A stretch of DNA of 12,135 nt from Rhypophila decipiens (GCA_033297075.1 MU858413.1:1-12135); one strand, 5' to 3'. Shown: positions 1 to 10,188, counted from the stretch's first letter. The notes: generated from the letters alone by a model not told the origin. Made by a program: numbers and translations.

Positions 1-268
1 GCATTATTGTGGTGGGGGAAATTGTGGCTGGTGGCTGGAAAATGCATGGGGCAATTGAAAAGTGTGTATTTGGTATGTATTTTCTGTACGAAGTGATGGG
101 ATACGTCCCGAAGATTCCAGCTTAGAAGTCATCAACGTGCAGTGAAACACCAGCCAACGTGCGGGGATGCAGCCTCGAAATATATGTCTCTCATATTACT
201 ATCTATCCTACAGCTATACTCCAAGGCGAGCCAGTTCAGTAAACCATGTCCCTCTGTAGTCCTACGCG

Positions 269-613
269 CTACCGGACCGGCTGTCCCACCACCTTTGCCA
301 AGATGGCCTGGAAGTCGGTTTGAACCTCCCGCAGTGCGATACCTAAAAGGCGTGAGCGGCGTTACCGTGAGGCACGGTGGGAACACTTACGGTTATTGTG
401 GGCCTCTGCACACATCAAGCGTTCAAAGAGGTCGTCGAACTCTCTCTCCAGGAGCAGTCCTCTGCGGTAGGCTCGTTGTAGAATCTCGTAGGTGCTCTTT
501 GTCTCGGTTTTGAGAGCCTTGGTAGCCCGTCTCTTACGGACTATGTGCGAGAGCTCCCACGTCGACCTGATCGTGGTCAAGAGGCTGGCGATGATGATGA
601 TGGGATGAGTCAT
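269..613 (-). CDS. Small two-exon protein of unknown function (98 aa)
   Basis: The ATG is at 613-611 and exon 1 runs to 391. A GTAAGT donor starts at 390 and a TTTTAG acceptor ends at 343, giving a 48-nt intron. Exon 2 runs 342-269 and ends in TAG. Splicing joins phase 1 to phase 2 and adds 24 coherent residues; without splicing the frame ends at once in low-quality sequence. The protein starts with a short hydrophobic stretch (IIIIASLLTTI, about residues 5-15), which could be a membrane anchor. The rest is a charged, probably helical region with RKRRATKALKTETKSTYE and RRGLLLEREFDDLFERLM, ending in REVQTDFQAILAKVVG. I do not recognise the family. Amphipathic composition and clean splice signals argue for a real, intact gene. 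A short upstream ATG frame (starts near 650) stops just inside this start and could be a uORF. Confidence 0.6.
343..390 (-). other. Spliceosomal intron of the 98-aa gene
   Basis: The 48-nt interval has a consensus GTAAGT donor and a TTTTAG acceptor, with a possible branch sequence (GCTCAC) about 15 nt before the acceptor. Removing it keeps the frame open to a TAG at 271-269. Confidence 0.6.
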
Positions 614-785
614 GATGAAGGGGTGCGGTTGGGCTTGGGTTGGGCAAGCATGAGGGCATGGCGTTCCATTGAGCCAGTGATATAGGGTGAACTAGACATG
701 GTACCTCCTCACTATGAGAATCGAGAATGGGTGCTGGCCGGAGTCTTACTCGAGAACGGGTTCTTGAATATTCGACCCACGAGAA
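614..785. other. Intergenic, upstream flank of the 98-aa gene
   Basis: No convincing coding frame is seen. The overlapping frames here are short, Pro/His-rich, start at non-ATG codons or have no domain-like character. It probably holds the promoter and leader of the minus-strand gene; no clear TATA box was seen. Confidence 0.3.
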
Positions 786-1540
786 CGCGTACTGGTTGCA
801 CGTTGTCGTTGTCGCAGGCGCAGCTCTTGCGGCCAGTCGCACCCTGCCCGTTAGCCACCCCAGTCAGCTGTGCCGCGCCACCCCTGGCAACTTGCAACGG
901 GAAGTAAAGTGACCAGTCGCACATGCACCCGCACACGGCAGCGCGCTGGTAGCAATGCTACTGTTCGCACACCGGCTTTGCCAACGCGTTAGTAACAGTC
1001 GCACACCGGCCATTGCGCAGGTGGCCTGCCCTGCGACTGGTAGCGGAGCGGGGTTCGGGTTTCTGTGATACTGGTCGCACACCGTGGCCGCCCTCCCCTG
1101 CGACTGGTACCGTAGCCGAGGGGGGTTGGATGCAATACTGGTCGCACACTGGCCACCCCCTGCGACTGGTCGCTACCGCAGTGGCGTCGCCTGCGACTGG
1201 TCGCCACGGCACCGTGTTACTAGTCGCGCACCAGCTGCCCCTTGCGACTGGTCGCTACAGGGCTCACCGTGATACCAGTCGCAGGCAGGTCTTCCCATGT
1301 GACTAGTATTACTAACAGCAGCGCTAGATCTTGCAGTGCAATAAGCGCTCACCATGATACCAGTCGTAGCCAGGTCTTCCCATGCGACTGGTATTACTAT
1401 CAGTGCAGCTACACCTTCTAACCCCTTGCACGTGCGGGTGCGACTGGTATCACTGCAGCAGAGCCACACCCGTAGGTACAAGCTGCATGTGAGTTCTTCG
1501 CACTCACATGCCTAACACCCACGAGTGCGACTGGTCGTGT
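786..1540. repeat. Array of a short inverted motif, AC(CA/TG)GTCGCA
   Basis: About 19 copies of a 10-bp motif start near 791, 832, 912, 960, 994, 1032, 1070, 1099, 1137, 1161, 1192, 1219, 1243, 1274, 1299, 1359, 1383, 1439 and 1526. All fit AC(CA or TG)GTCGCA on one strand, with at most two changes. Leftmost copies read on plus, rightmost on minus (as TGCGACTGGT), and the middle alternates. Five convergent pairs have starts 24-29 bp apart (1070/1099, 1137/1161, 1219/1243, 1274/1299, 1359/1383). Open frames crossing this region on both strands are by-products of the repeats. It is not a CRISPR array: the motif is too short, its orientation alternates and the spacing is irregular. Confidence 0.75.
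1263..1412. repeat. 85-bp direct duplication inside the motif array
   Basis: Two copies start at the CTCACC at 1263 and at 1348, an 85-bp period, and share about 60 bp. Each contains a palindromic block: an ACCAGTCGCA-type left arm, a spacer with GGTCTTCCCA, then a TGCGACTGGT-type right arm followed by ATTACT. Copy 1 has an intact left arm and two transitions in the right arm. Copy 2 has an intact right arm and a transition in the left arm. Confidence 0.7.
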
Positions 1541-2337
1541 TCTATAGAATGCTTTGCAGCATATAGCTGCCTTCAAACAGATCAGGAGTTAGAGGCTGGC
1601 TGGAGGGGGTACGTTGTAAAGTTATTTGAATCAGATATCTAGGTTAGGTGCTGGAATATGATTGTTATTCTACATCATCAGGCCCTCATCCGCTGGAGAG
1701 ACAATAATGAACTATGAAAATCTAGTACAGGCTTTCTAGTTCCAAAACCCATATATACTGAAATTGCGTATATAATAAGGATAAAAAATGCTAGACTACT
1801 ATGTACACCATATCTCGTACTGTGGTAATGGGATGAAATAGTAGGTACTCCTCTCTCGTCTCTCCTGAATTGCGTTATTCTTAAGCGAACAGAAAATACG
1901 AATCCTATCTTGTATCCTATTTAGGCCAGGCCACATTGAACAAGAACCATAACGTGAAGCCGTAGCCTTCATCGAGACTTTGCAAATGTCACCGTGTTTT
2001 AAAGAGCTACCTACCCCAAGAACACGAACTTGAGATCGAGGCCCCGGAACGGGTTTTTAGCACCTAAACACGTCCTAGTCGCCTTCCCCAACTATATTGT
2101 GAACGTACCTCCCTTCTGTAAACCTGGAAGGGGAAGGCACATGGCCGAGACACCCAGACTACAGATCCTTCCTCGTGCTCAGGTTCCTAAACATACAATA
2201 TTTACTGCCTGGATCACAAAGCCACTTCTTAATGCTTTCATCCCAGCTAGAATACCAAGTTAATATTACAAAACGTCGCATTATTTAATTTAAACAACTA
2301 TTTCGAGATTTCGACGGTTGATGAAGTTGCTAACCTC
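1541..2337. other. AT-rich intergenic region, nothing recognised
   Basis: The stretch is AT-rich with stops in all frames. One 77-codon plus-strand frame (2030-2263) starts at a TTG, has no domain character and is not called. I see no RNA gene or repeat. The part just before 2338 may be the promoter and leader of the following gene, and the frame of that gene stays open for some 20 codons upstream of its ATG. Confidence 0.3.
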
Positions 2338-3498
2338 ATGGATATAAATAAGCCAACCGAAACAAGCGCTGTCGGTTTTGACCTTATGGATATTGATGAG
2401 CCCACTGAAGCCGCTGCTCTCGCTTTCAACCCCACCAGTAATGATGGAGTAACGGAAATGGACGCTCGATGCGAGATCCGCTCCGGATACAACTCATTCG
2501 ATTACGGCCTTTCGTCCACCAACCACCAAAACACCAAAAGGCACCTATCTAGTAAGTAGAGCTGCTGATCCCATCGTTTGTATATATGGTCTGCGGGCCA
2601 CGTAACTGTTAACAGCGAGCAAGGGGGAAGACCTTTAAGCTCGGCCGGAACTGCACTCATAGGTTTTAAGCGACAAAGCCAAGTCCATCATTCAAAGAGC
2701 AAATCGACCAGAACTTCAACACAAGGCCTTCACAGGAAGCACAAGAGGGCGACACAATTAGAATCCCTCCCCAGCAGGCTCGTTAGGCGTGATGCAATCG
2801 AGTGCTTCGCGGAAAATTGCGAGAAAATCTGGCAAGACTGGACATTATTACTCCGGAAGACGACATTACCTCTCAATATCGCTAGTTCGGACACCCGGGT
2901 CATCGCCGCATTTAGAGCTGTGGACAGTGTTATCTCTGGGAAACGGGGCACAAGTGTGCTACGATGGCTAGCTTACGTTCGGCTAATGGTGCTATTTGAT
3001 TCCGTGAAGGCCGTTGTGAGGGCTGAGAGAGAGAATGGAGAAGCCCACCGGGAGCGGGGTGATCGCGACATCAGTGCCGTTATCGACATCTACGAGAACG
3101 CCCAGAGATCTCCGGATAGAAGAGGGTTGAGGGATATGATACTGAAACACCGGAGGATTGGCAAGCGCGTTGAGTCGCTCGCAGGCCCATCACCCCTTTT
3201 CCTCCTTATCTACTCAGAGGAAGGTGAGGCGGTTATGTACGCGGTCTATCACATTTCGCACTAGCGTTTCTTTTGATGCTAATAATACTATAGTAGAGAC
3301 ACCAAACGGACAGCCAACGGAACTTTAGTACTGGTTGCGACCAAAATTCTCCAGAGGTATCCTACCCAGTTCGTTCGCTTCTGTACTCGTCTCGCCGAGG
3401 AAGCGGAGCTGGCAATCAGATCGAATCGTTCAGCAAATATGCACGATATCTGGAGTATCACGCGTCGAAAAGACAATATATGGTTGAGAGAGCGTTAA
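2338..3498 (+). CDS. Three-exon protein of unknown function (about 343 aa), integrity uncertain
   Basis: The start is the ATG at 2338. Exon 1 ends at 2551 before a GTAAGT donor. Exon 2 runs to 3236, where a GTACGC donor, a TGCTAATAA branch and a TATAG acceptor (ending 3293) define a 57-nt intron. Exon 3 runs from 3294 to a TAA at 3496-3498. The N-terminus is acidic with a duplicated motif (MDINKPTE, then MDIDEPTE). A basic Lys/Arg stretch follows, then a mostly helical region containing ENCEKIWQDWTLLL, then the exon 3 segment with RFCTRLAEEAELAI. I do not recognise the family. The weak point is intron 1: the best CAG acceptor (2613-2615) throws the frame into a TAA at 2636, while an AAG acceptor at 2621-2623 keeps it. 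Either the unusual acceptor is used or a one-base indel has broken the gene. Confidence 0.45.
3237..3293 (+). other. Spliceosomal intron 2 of the 2338-3498 gene
   Basis: It is 57 nt long with a GTACGC donor, TGCTAATAA branch point and TATAG acceptor. It contains an in-frame TAG near 3262. Both flanking exons are open in the same frame after removal. Confidence 0.5.
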
Positions 3499-3784
3499 TT
3501 TTGCGAGTAGGTGGTGAAGAGCCTTGTGGCATGTGCGGCGAAAGGCCACACCACACACACTATTGTCCTTCTCAATCCACACTTTATTTCTTCATTCCAC
3601 ACAGCACACTGAAATGCAGACCACTTCAATGGCTTCACTCCTCACAATTGAGAATCCGGACACGTTTTTGGCTTCTGGTCGGAATTTGCGGCGTGACTGG
3701 ACTTCGTGGCAGCTGGCGGCTTGCGTTGGGATTTTGTGCCAGTCAGGATGTTGTGGCGGCCTGGCAGCTGGAGGGTTGCGGCTT

Positions 3785-4039
3785 GTGGCGGCTAGCATTC
3801 CGTGGCGGCCAACATATTCTGGCGGCCAACATTTCGTGGCGGCCAGCATTTTGTGGCGGCCAGCATTTTGTGGCGGCCAGCATTTTGTGGCGGCCAACAT
3901 TTCGTGGCGGCCAGCATTTTGTGGCGGCCAACATTTCGTGGCGGCCAGCATTTTGTGGCGGCCAGCATTTTGTGGCGGCCAGCATTTTGTGGCGGCCAGC
4001 ATTTTGTGGCGGCCAGCATTTTGTGGCGGCCAACATATT
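3785..4039. repeat. 17-bp minisatellite, 15 tandem units
   Basis: The unit is GTGGCGGCCAGCATTTT and the copies are exactly in phase every 17 bp. Three main variants occur: A (ends AGCATTTT), B (ends AACATTTC) and C (ends AACATATT). In order the units are a divergent first copy, C, B (first base changed), A, A, A, B, A, B, A, A, A, A, A, C. Degenerate partial copies flank it (GTGGCGGC near 3751 and 4040). As 17 is not a multiple of 3 and the unit lacks stops, several long frames stay open on both strands with a 17-residue period; I treat these as artefacts. A plus-strand ATG frame from 3614 to 4258 crosses it but shows no domain. Confidence 0.9.
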
Positions 4040-4099
4040 GTGGCGGCTTGGATCTCGGTGTGGTGGAGGCGTTGCGACTGGGATCTCGGCTTTTCTCAT

Positions 4100-4684
4100 T
4101 TAATATATAGAGTCTCTCCGTTCTTAACTCCATTATTCACTTTTGTTTACGAATGCTGCGGAAATTCGCCTGTTCCCCCTAATCCAACTCCCCTTTTCGA
4201 AGTGCCATGTCCTCCTGCGCGTGATTGTTTCACTATGGTATATTTCCCCTCTTCGTAACACAGTCAAAGCATGACTGCCTCCGCCTTTCCTTTTGAAGGA
4301 AGCCGATATTTCCAGATATCCCTCCTCACCACAATCTACAATGCAGGATGGCAGTTCAGTATGTAAGTGGTATTAAGAGCGGGAGCAGAAGTATAGTTAG
4401 GTAGAAACGAACAAAGATATAAAAAATTGGAATAATAATGTCTAAATAACAGGTTAATGGGAACGACTAATTGTTCATATATCGAAAAACTATGGCAAAT
4501 GATGTGACAGTGATTGACAATTTGGTAACTGTGTAGAAAAGAAGTATTAGGAATGTCCTGTCTAGCAGGCTATGGGGAAAGTAGATGCACTAAAGTGAAG
4601 TACTTTAGGTGCCGGCACCGCTGTAGCTTGGCTCAATCATGTTCCACCTTCGCCCGCCCCTATCGCCCCCTGCCCCAAAACGCG
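4100..4684. other. Intergenic, mostly AT-rich
   Basis: No gene is supported. The stretch 4330-4600 is AT-rich with dense stops. Near its right end, in the 3' flank of the following minus-strand gene, is a nested inverted repeat (4587-4619) listed separately. Confidence 0.3.
4587..4619. repeat. Overlapping inverted repeats in the 3' flank of the 4685-5131 gene
   Basis: GCACTAAAGT (4587-4596) can pair with ACTTTAGGTGC (4602-4612) with one bulged base. The GGTGC of the right arm is also the start of a perfect 12-bp palindrome, GGTGCCGGCACC (4608-4619). The two structures are mutually exclusive. It may be a 3'-end or regulatory structure; function is unknown. Confidence 0.5.
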
Positions 4685-5131
4685 TTAAAGTCCATCCCTC
4701 CCAGATTGTAATTTCTGCCCACAGCGGCTACACCGGCGCCTGCATGATCCCGCATATGAGTCGCGGATGCTGAGCTTCGCGAACTCCCGTGTAAACTCAT
4801 CCAGCTCGTCCTTGTGCTGCGGTGGAGGCAGCGAGAAACGTACGCGCTTCGGTATGAATCGCTCTGGCTCGTAATGGCGGCCCTGCTCGCGCGGCGACCG
4901 CCGACGAATTTTATCATTCTGCTCGTTCCTGTACCGCTCCAATCCGTCGCCGTACCGGTAGCGAGTGGCATCGGTATACCGGCGCTGAGCCAAGGAATCC
5001 GGCGGGAGCATGCTGAAGTAGCGGCGTCGAAATCCGGGGTCCTCAAAGCCTGGAAATGGCGTTGGTGGACGATAGCCGCGTTCTGGACCTGTCCAAGTCA
5101 CTGGACGAAGCCTCTCGGGACGGCGAGGCAT
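4685..5131 (-). CDS. Small Arg-rich protein of unknown function (148 aa)
   Basis: I chose the ATG at 5131-5129 (MPRRPERLRP); the frame is open further upstream but only from a TTG codon. The stop is at 4687-4685. The protein is very rich in Arg, Pro and Tyr (RYTDATRYRYGDGLERYR, RRRSPREQGRHYEPERF), with a more structured C-terminus (DELDEFTREFAKLSI) and a final basic Cys-rich tail (CRRRCSRCG). That tail has CxxxC and CxxC spacing but no full zinc-binding motif. The composition suggests a nucleic-acid-associated or disordered protein, which is inference only. It is divergently placed from the gene starting at 5502, with about 370 bp between the two starts. Confidence 0.4.
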   Translation of the reverse strand: MPRRPERLRPVTWTGPERGYRPPTPFPGFEDPGFRRRYFSMLPPDSLAQRRYTDATRYRYGDGLERYRNEQNDKIRRRSPREQGRHYEPERFIPKRVRFSLPPPQHKDELDEFTREFAKLSIRDSYAGSCRRRCSRCGQKLQSGRDGL

Positions 5132-5293
5132 TGCGTATATTCGTTTGAAGATGGCAGTAATGGGCCACACCTGTTTGAAGATGATGTTGAAGTTGGGTAG
5201 GAGGATTGTCGAGTAGAATGTGCATTCCAAACTCTCGATGTATTCTCCTTGCTTTTGACTGAGTAAGATCCCTTGACAGTTCCTCTTCTTGTC

Positions 5294-5391
5294 GGCCGCG
5301 TTTGTATATTCTCATTCACGTTGCTGCTTCACGTTCCCGCTTGGCCGCGTTCGTGTAGCTTCGTTCACGTCGCTGCTTCATCTTCTTATTT
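5294..5391. repeat. Two tandem 49-bp imperfect repeats in the divergent promoter region
   Basis: Copies at 5294-5342 and 5343-5391 both begin GGCCGCGTT and share TTCACGT, then GCTGCTTCA. Differences are mostly transitions. They lie between the starts of two divergent genes, so they could carry regulatory sites for either. Confidence 0.6.
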
Positions 5392-5414
5392 CGCGTTTGC
5401 GGCGGCTCCAATAG

Positions 5415-5422
5415 TATATATA
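5415..5422 (+). promoter_or_regulatory. Candidate TATA box for the 5502 gene
   Basis: TATATATA is 80 nt upstream of the ATG at 5502, followed by a pyrimidine-rich tract (CTCTTCCTAATACTATCTC), a typical fungal core promoter layout. Confidence 0.4.
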
Positions 5423-5501
5423 CACTCTTCCTAATACTATCTCTTTTAGCGGAATCAAAGGTATATATTACCATTCTTTTTGTATTATCGGTCTATCGTC
5501 T

Positions 5502-6911
<1,410 letters not shown>

Positions 6912-7744
6912 TTGTTGTTGTTTTGACGTCTTTGGCGGCTTAGTTCAACCGGATGCTTTGGGTTTTTGTTAAGGTCCTCGTTAATTTTGTTATGGTATTA
7001 GGAAAGGGGGCTTTAACATGCTCTTTTTAGCTGCTGTTATCTTTGTTTTGGCTTATTTTCCTATACTTGTTCTATCTCCTCAGTTCGCTCTTATCTGCCT
7101 GTTTTTAGTTATTTTGATTCGCTCTCTCCTTAGCCTTAGTTAGATAGTATATAATAGCATATAAAATAGCTAGCACCAACGCCTTGTCCAGACTCCGCCC
7201 CTGATAATTGACTGGTTTCCCCCTTATCTCGCGTCACAAGACTTTTTCACCATATTCACAGTACGCGGCAGGGTTCATACACAAGCAACGTCGAGCGGCC
7301 CCGTGAATCGTTTACTTCTATGGCTTGTTTAAAAAATTCCGGCTTCCCCCACTCCAGTCTCAGCTCACGACACCAGTTCCAGTCTCGACTTGACATCCTG
7401 CTTCAGCAACTTAAACAGCGTCTTTTACATTCTACTTACTTAATCACATCGTCTCAGGGTAGTCGGCCTTCCAAAAGATGTCCGCCACTGCCAAATACCG
7501 GCACTTCATCCTCGCGCTACGGGTCAGAGCAATAGCGTAAAGGGCAACTCAGCCTGCAGCAAGTAAATTTAATATATTCCTATTCCTACTGTATACACGA
7601 AGAGGTTTTCATTCTAAGTTACAAGCAGATCGTAAAGGTACTAAGTTCAAACGCAAGTACGCCTGTGTTCCGCTTGCTGTCCCGAAGCTACAGCTCCTCC
7701 TCTTCTTCATCCCAAGGGTATAAAGAGACTACCGTCTAGCTGAA
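6912..7744. other. Intergenic, T-rich, nothing firmly recognised
   Basis: This is the shared 3' side of the convergent genes ending at 6911 and 7745. It is T-rich up to about 7140. A TATA-like AT stretch is at about 7146-7170. A 71-codon ATG frame (7320-7538) and a 20-codon one (7478-7540) follow, but neither has domain character. No repeat or RNA gene was seen. Confidence 0.3.
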
Positions 7745-10109
7745 TTAGTCAGGTTGTGCCGAAGGACCCCCGTTCTCCTCGATCCCATCTATAGAGAATT
7801 GACCAGGCTGCGCCGAACGATCTCCGTTCTCCTCGACCCCGTCCATGGAGAATTGGACAGCGCGACTATCCAAAATCACAGCATCTCGCTTCCTCAGATT
7901 CCTCGCGGCCGCCCTCTTCTTTCTATCTGTAGGAGGCAGGAGAGAGGGGATAGAGGGCGGCACGACAGAGCGGGCCAAGGCAGGGGCAGGCCTAGCCCTC
8001 TTCAAAGCCGGCTCCTCGGATTGTTCTTGTCGAATTGTTACTTCATCGGGCTCTTCAGGCTCTGTGCGCGAGTGTTTTCGAGTTTTCATTCCCCGAATAG
8101 GTGGTATTACTAGACGGAAATTGTTCTGGGTATGGGAAGTCCCCGTAGCTGCGTGGTCGACTGGCATAGTTAGAGTGAAGTCACCGCGGGGAGGAACAGG
8201 CCTTATAGCGGCGTGGTTGGATCTTTGATCATGTCTTGCGGAGGGGGGGATGTTTCGGCTTTTTTGCACCGGCCCGAACGTCAAGGCACCGGAGATGCCT
8301 TCGGCGCTGCCTTCCCAGTTGGGGTTCGCCACGAAGACAGAGCGAGCAGCTTCGCGACCAAAACTAGCGACCACGCTCGGCGCTGTAGGTTGAATAGGTG
8401 TTACATCGGCACTCTGCGCCGCTTCGTGACCTGGCCTAGGTCGAAGAAATTGGGAAAAGAGACTCGAGTTTGGGACCGCTCCAATACTGCCTGCGTCTCT
8501 TGCAGGGTCGAGAGACTCAGATTGAGGATTTTGCACACCCTGCGATGTCTCAGGTGCTGGCATATCGGTGGTCTGCGCCGCTTCGCGACCCGGCGTAGGT
8601 CGCAATACTTGGGCGATTGAGTCAGGGACTGCTCCACCACTCTCTGCGGCTTTTCTAGCTAAGTTGCGTATAATGGCTGGCCCGCCTATGGCGGATCGGG
8701 CTGCTTCGCGTCTTGGGACGCCCTCAGCGCGTTGTCGATGTGTCTTTGTAGCCACAAGAGCCGCCTTTTTGCGCCTTGGTCGGATCTTGTCCAGAGCACG
8801 AGGGGAAACCGGGGCCCTGGCCCCCTGCTCTTCCTCCGGATCCAAAGCGTGTTCCCCATCACCATAGTCATCCATCTGTGTATCTTCTGGTTCATTTATA
8901 TCTTCCGATTCATGCGTATCTTCCAATCTCTGCGCATCTTCTGATCTATGTTTGAGAACGAACGTATGCGTTCCAAAAAACGATGCTATCATATCGAGCA
9001 AAACGAATTCGGGGTTGGGCTGACAACGCCTTGTGTTGGCTAGCCTGGGGAGGAACCCGTTCGTTCGTAGATACTAAAATGTCCGTGTAAAAGGCCTGCC
9101 GCCTCTCCAGTCCGGTATTTCTTGCCACGAGGAAGGGGGCTCGGGGCTAGAGTCCATCGGCTGGGACAGGCCAGCTTGGATCTTGGACGTACGAAACCCT
9201 AATTCAAAAGCCAGATGTAGGACGTATGAGACGCATGGCATTTTGACCCCAGGTTTGAAACTGTCTTGTGGGAAATCTTCACGGGGCGGGAGGGCATCCT
9301 GAAGCCATGGGAAGAGCCGCAAGCAAGCTAGACAGAGCTGCGTAAAGGCGAGAGATGGCGATGCTGGGCCTTCAATCTCCATCAAGTCGCCGTCATTGAC
9401 CTCTACCTTTACAACCTCTGGGGCCACCCAACTGCTGGAAAGGACTTCAAAAATAGTGGGACTCCTCTTCTTGCTGCTCTTGCATAATGGCAGCTTGTCG
9501 ACGACATGCCGAACCAGGATCTTGGCTGCAAAGCTAACGTAATGTATGTTCTCCTGAAGCGTTTCGAAACTCGGAATAACGATATCGCGGGAGAGAACGT
9601 TCCGCCGCAGCATGTCTCTGTCGCCGGAATCAGTCACGCTGGGAAATAGAGTGCCGTTGTCGAACAGCCGCTCAATTGTATCTGCGTCGCCTGGATAGAT
9701 TGTAGGTGTTTGGAACTGAAGAATACGAATGTTGTCAATATCGAGAGATTGTATAGAGAAGGTCGGGGTCGACGTGCCTTAGGAAATCCGAATCCAGGAT
9801 TGCACCCGGCCCCATGTGATTCTCTCCGAGATAGCGCGTTTGCTGCTCGTCGATAGTGGGCGCGCAGATGATCACGTCCTCGCATGGATCGCTGTCGGCA
9901 CCGAATATTACGACGGGGGAGGGCTCCCCCTCATCCGCCACAGCGTACGTGGCGGCCCTTTTGCGCTTGGCGGCTGGGGGGGTGTACTCTCTGTCGGCGC
10001 CATCCTCCTCGCCCTCGGCGGCTGGAGCAGTGTACTCGCTATAGTGGCCATTCTCTTTGACCTGTTCGCTCTCGCCGGTTGGAGAGGTTTCCTGTGACGA
10101 TTTGGGAAT
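7745..10109 (-). pseudogene. DUF3723-like gene, broken by one frameshift and one in-frame stop
   Basis: The frame opens at 10109 after a TAG (10112-10110) with no ATG visible upstream. It begins KSSQETSPTGESEQVKEN, passes a PPAAKRKR nuclear-localisation-like stretch (around 9970) and stops at 9737-9735. From 9778 a second frame continues the same protein (DNIRILQFQTP), implying a one-base shift near 9740-9760 in a CTCTC tract. It contains IPSFETLQENIHYV, AFTQLCLACLRLFPWL and LHLAFELGFRTSKI, which recall DUF3723 (from memory). An in-frame TAG is at 9076-9074, then VLLDMIASFFG resumes. The last 400 residues are low complexity with a recurring (G/R)xEAA(Q/R)S motif and end in an 18-residue tandem repeat; the stop is at 7745. 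The N-terminal half usual for DUF3723 seems absent. DUF3723 genes are frequent accessory genes of Starship elements; their function is unknown. Confidence 0.5.
7748..7855 (-). repeat. 54-bp tandem duplication at the 3' end of the DUF3723-like gene
   Basis: Copies at 7748-7801 and 7802-7855 encode QFSIDGIEENGGPSAQPD and QFSMDGVEENGDRSAQPG. Most differences between the DNA copies are transitions, and the left copy mostly carries the T or A form. Confidence 0.8.
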
Positions 10110-10183
10110 CTAGAACCACACCACTAGGCCAAACCTCCTTAAAAAGGATGCCAAATTCTAAGCTGCAAGCCAGCCTTAGAATT
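10089..10183 (-). repeat. Shared module, copy A (tRNA-like segment plus hairpins)
   Basis: Read on minus it contains, in order, a 12-bp stem hairpin with one bulged base and a 5-nt loop (arms AATTCTAAG and CTTAGAATT at 10154-10162 and 10175-10183), a small TCCTT/AAGGA hairpin (10136-10148), and GGTTTGGCCTAGTGGTGTGG (10116-10135). The last resembles the D-arm and box A of fungal tRNA-Pro. No box B or complete tRNA fold is present. The plus-strand 10112-10135 segment matches 12058-12081 at 22 of 24 positions. It sits between the end of the recombinase gene and the first codons of the DUF3723-like gene. Confidence 0.65.
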
Positions 10184-10188
10184 GTGTG

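Noticed and set aside
958..1481. Several open frames on both strands across the motif array
   Set aside because: They translate the repeated TGCGACTGGT motif (CDWSL, DTSR-type strings) and have no independent coding character.
786..1540. CRISPR array
   Set aside because: Eukaryotic context, 10-bp motif in alternating orientation, irregular spacing and no cas-like genes.
2030..2263. 77-codon plus-strand frame
   Set aside because: Starts at TTG, lies in AT-rich flank, no splice partners and no protein-like pattern.
4073..4081. TGCGACTGG next to the minisatellite, the same 9-mer as in the 786-1540 array
   Set aside because: A single 9-bp match in 12 kb is close to chance expectation, and its surroundings do not resemble the array.
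3524..4258. Long plus-strand frame (with an ATG at 3614) and several minus-strand frames rich in Trp-Arg-Pro or Gly-His repeats
   Set aside because: They exist because the 17-bp minisatellite unit lacks stops in most frames; all show the same 17-residue period and there is no domain outside the repeat.
7320..7540. Short ATG frames (71 and 20 codons) after a TATA-like stretch
   Set aside because: Ser/Gln-rich or too short, and no continuing exon could be joined convincingly; possibly the stump of a lost gene but not supportable.
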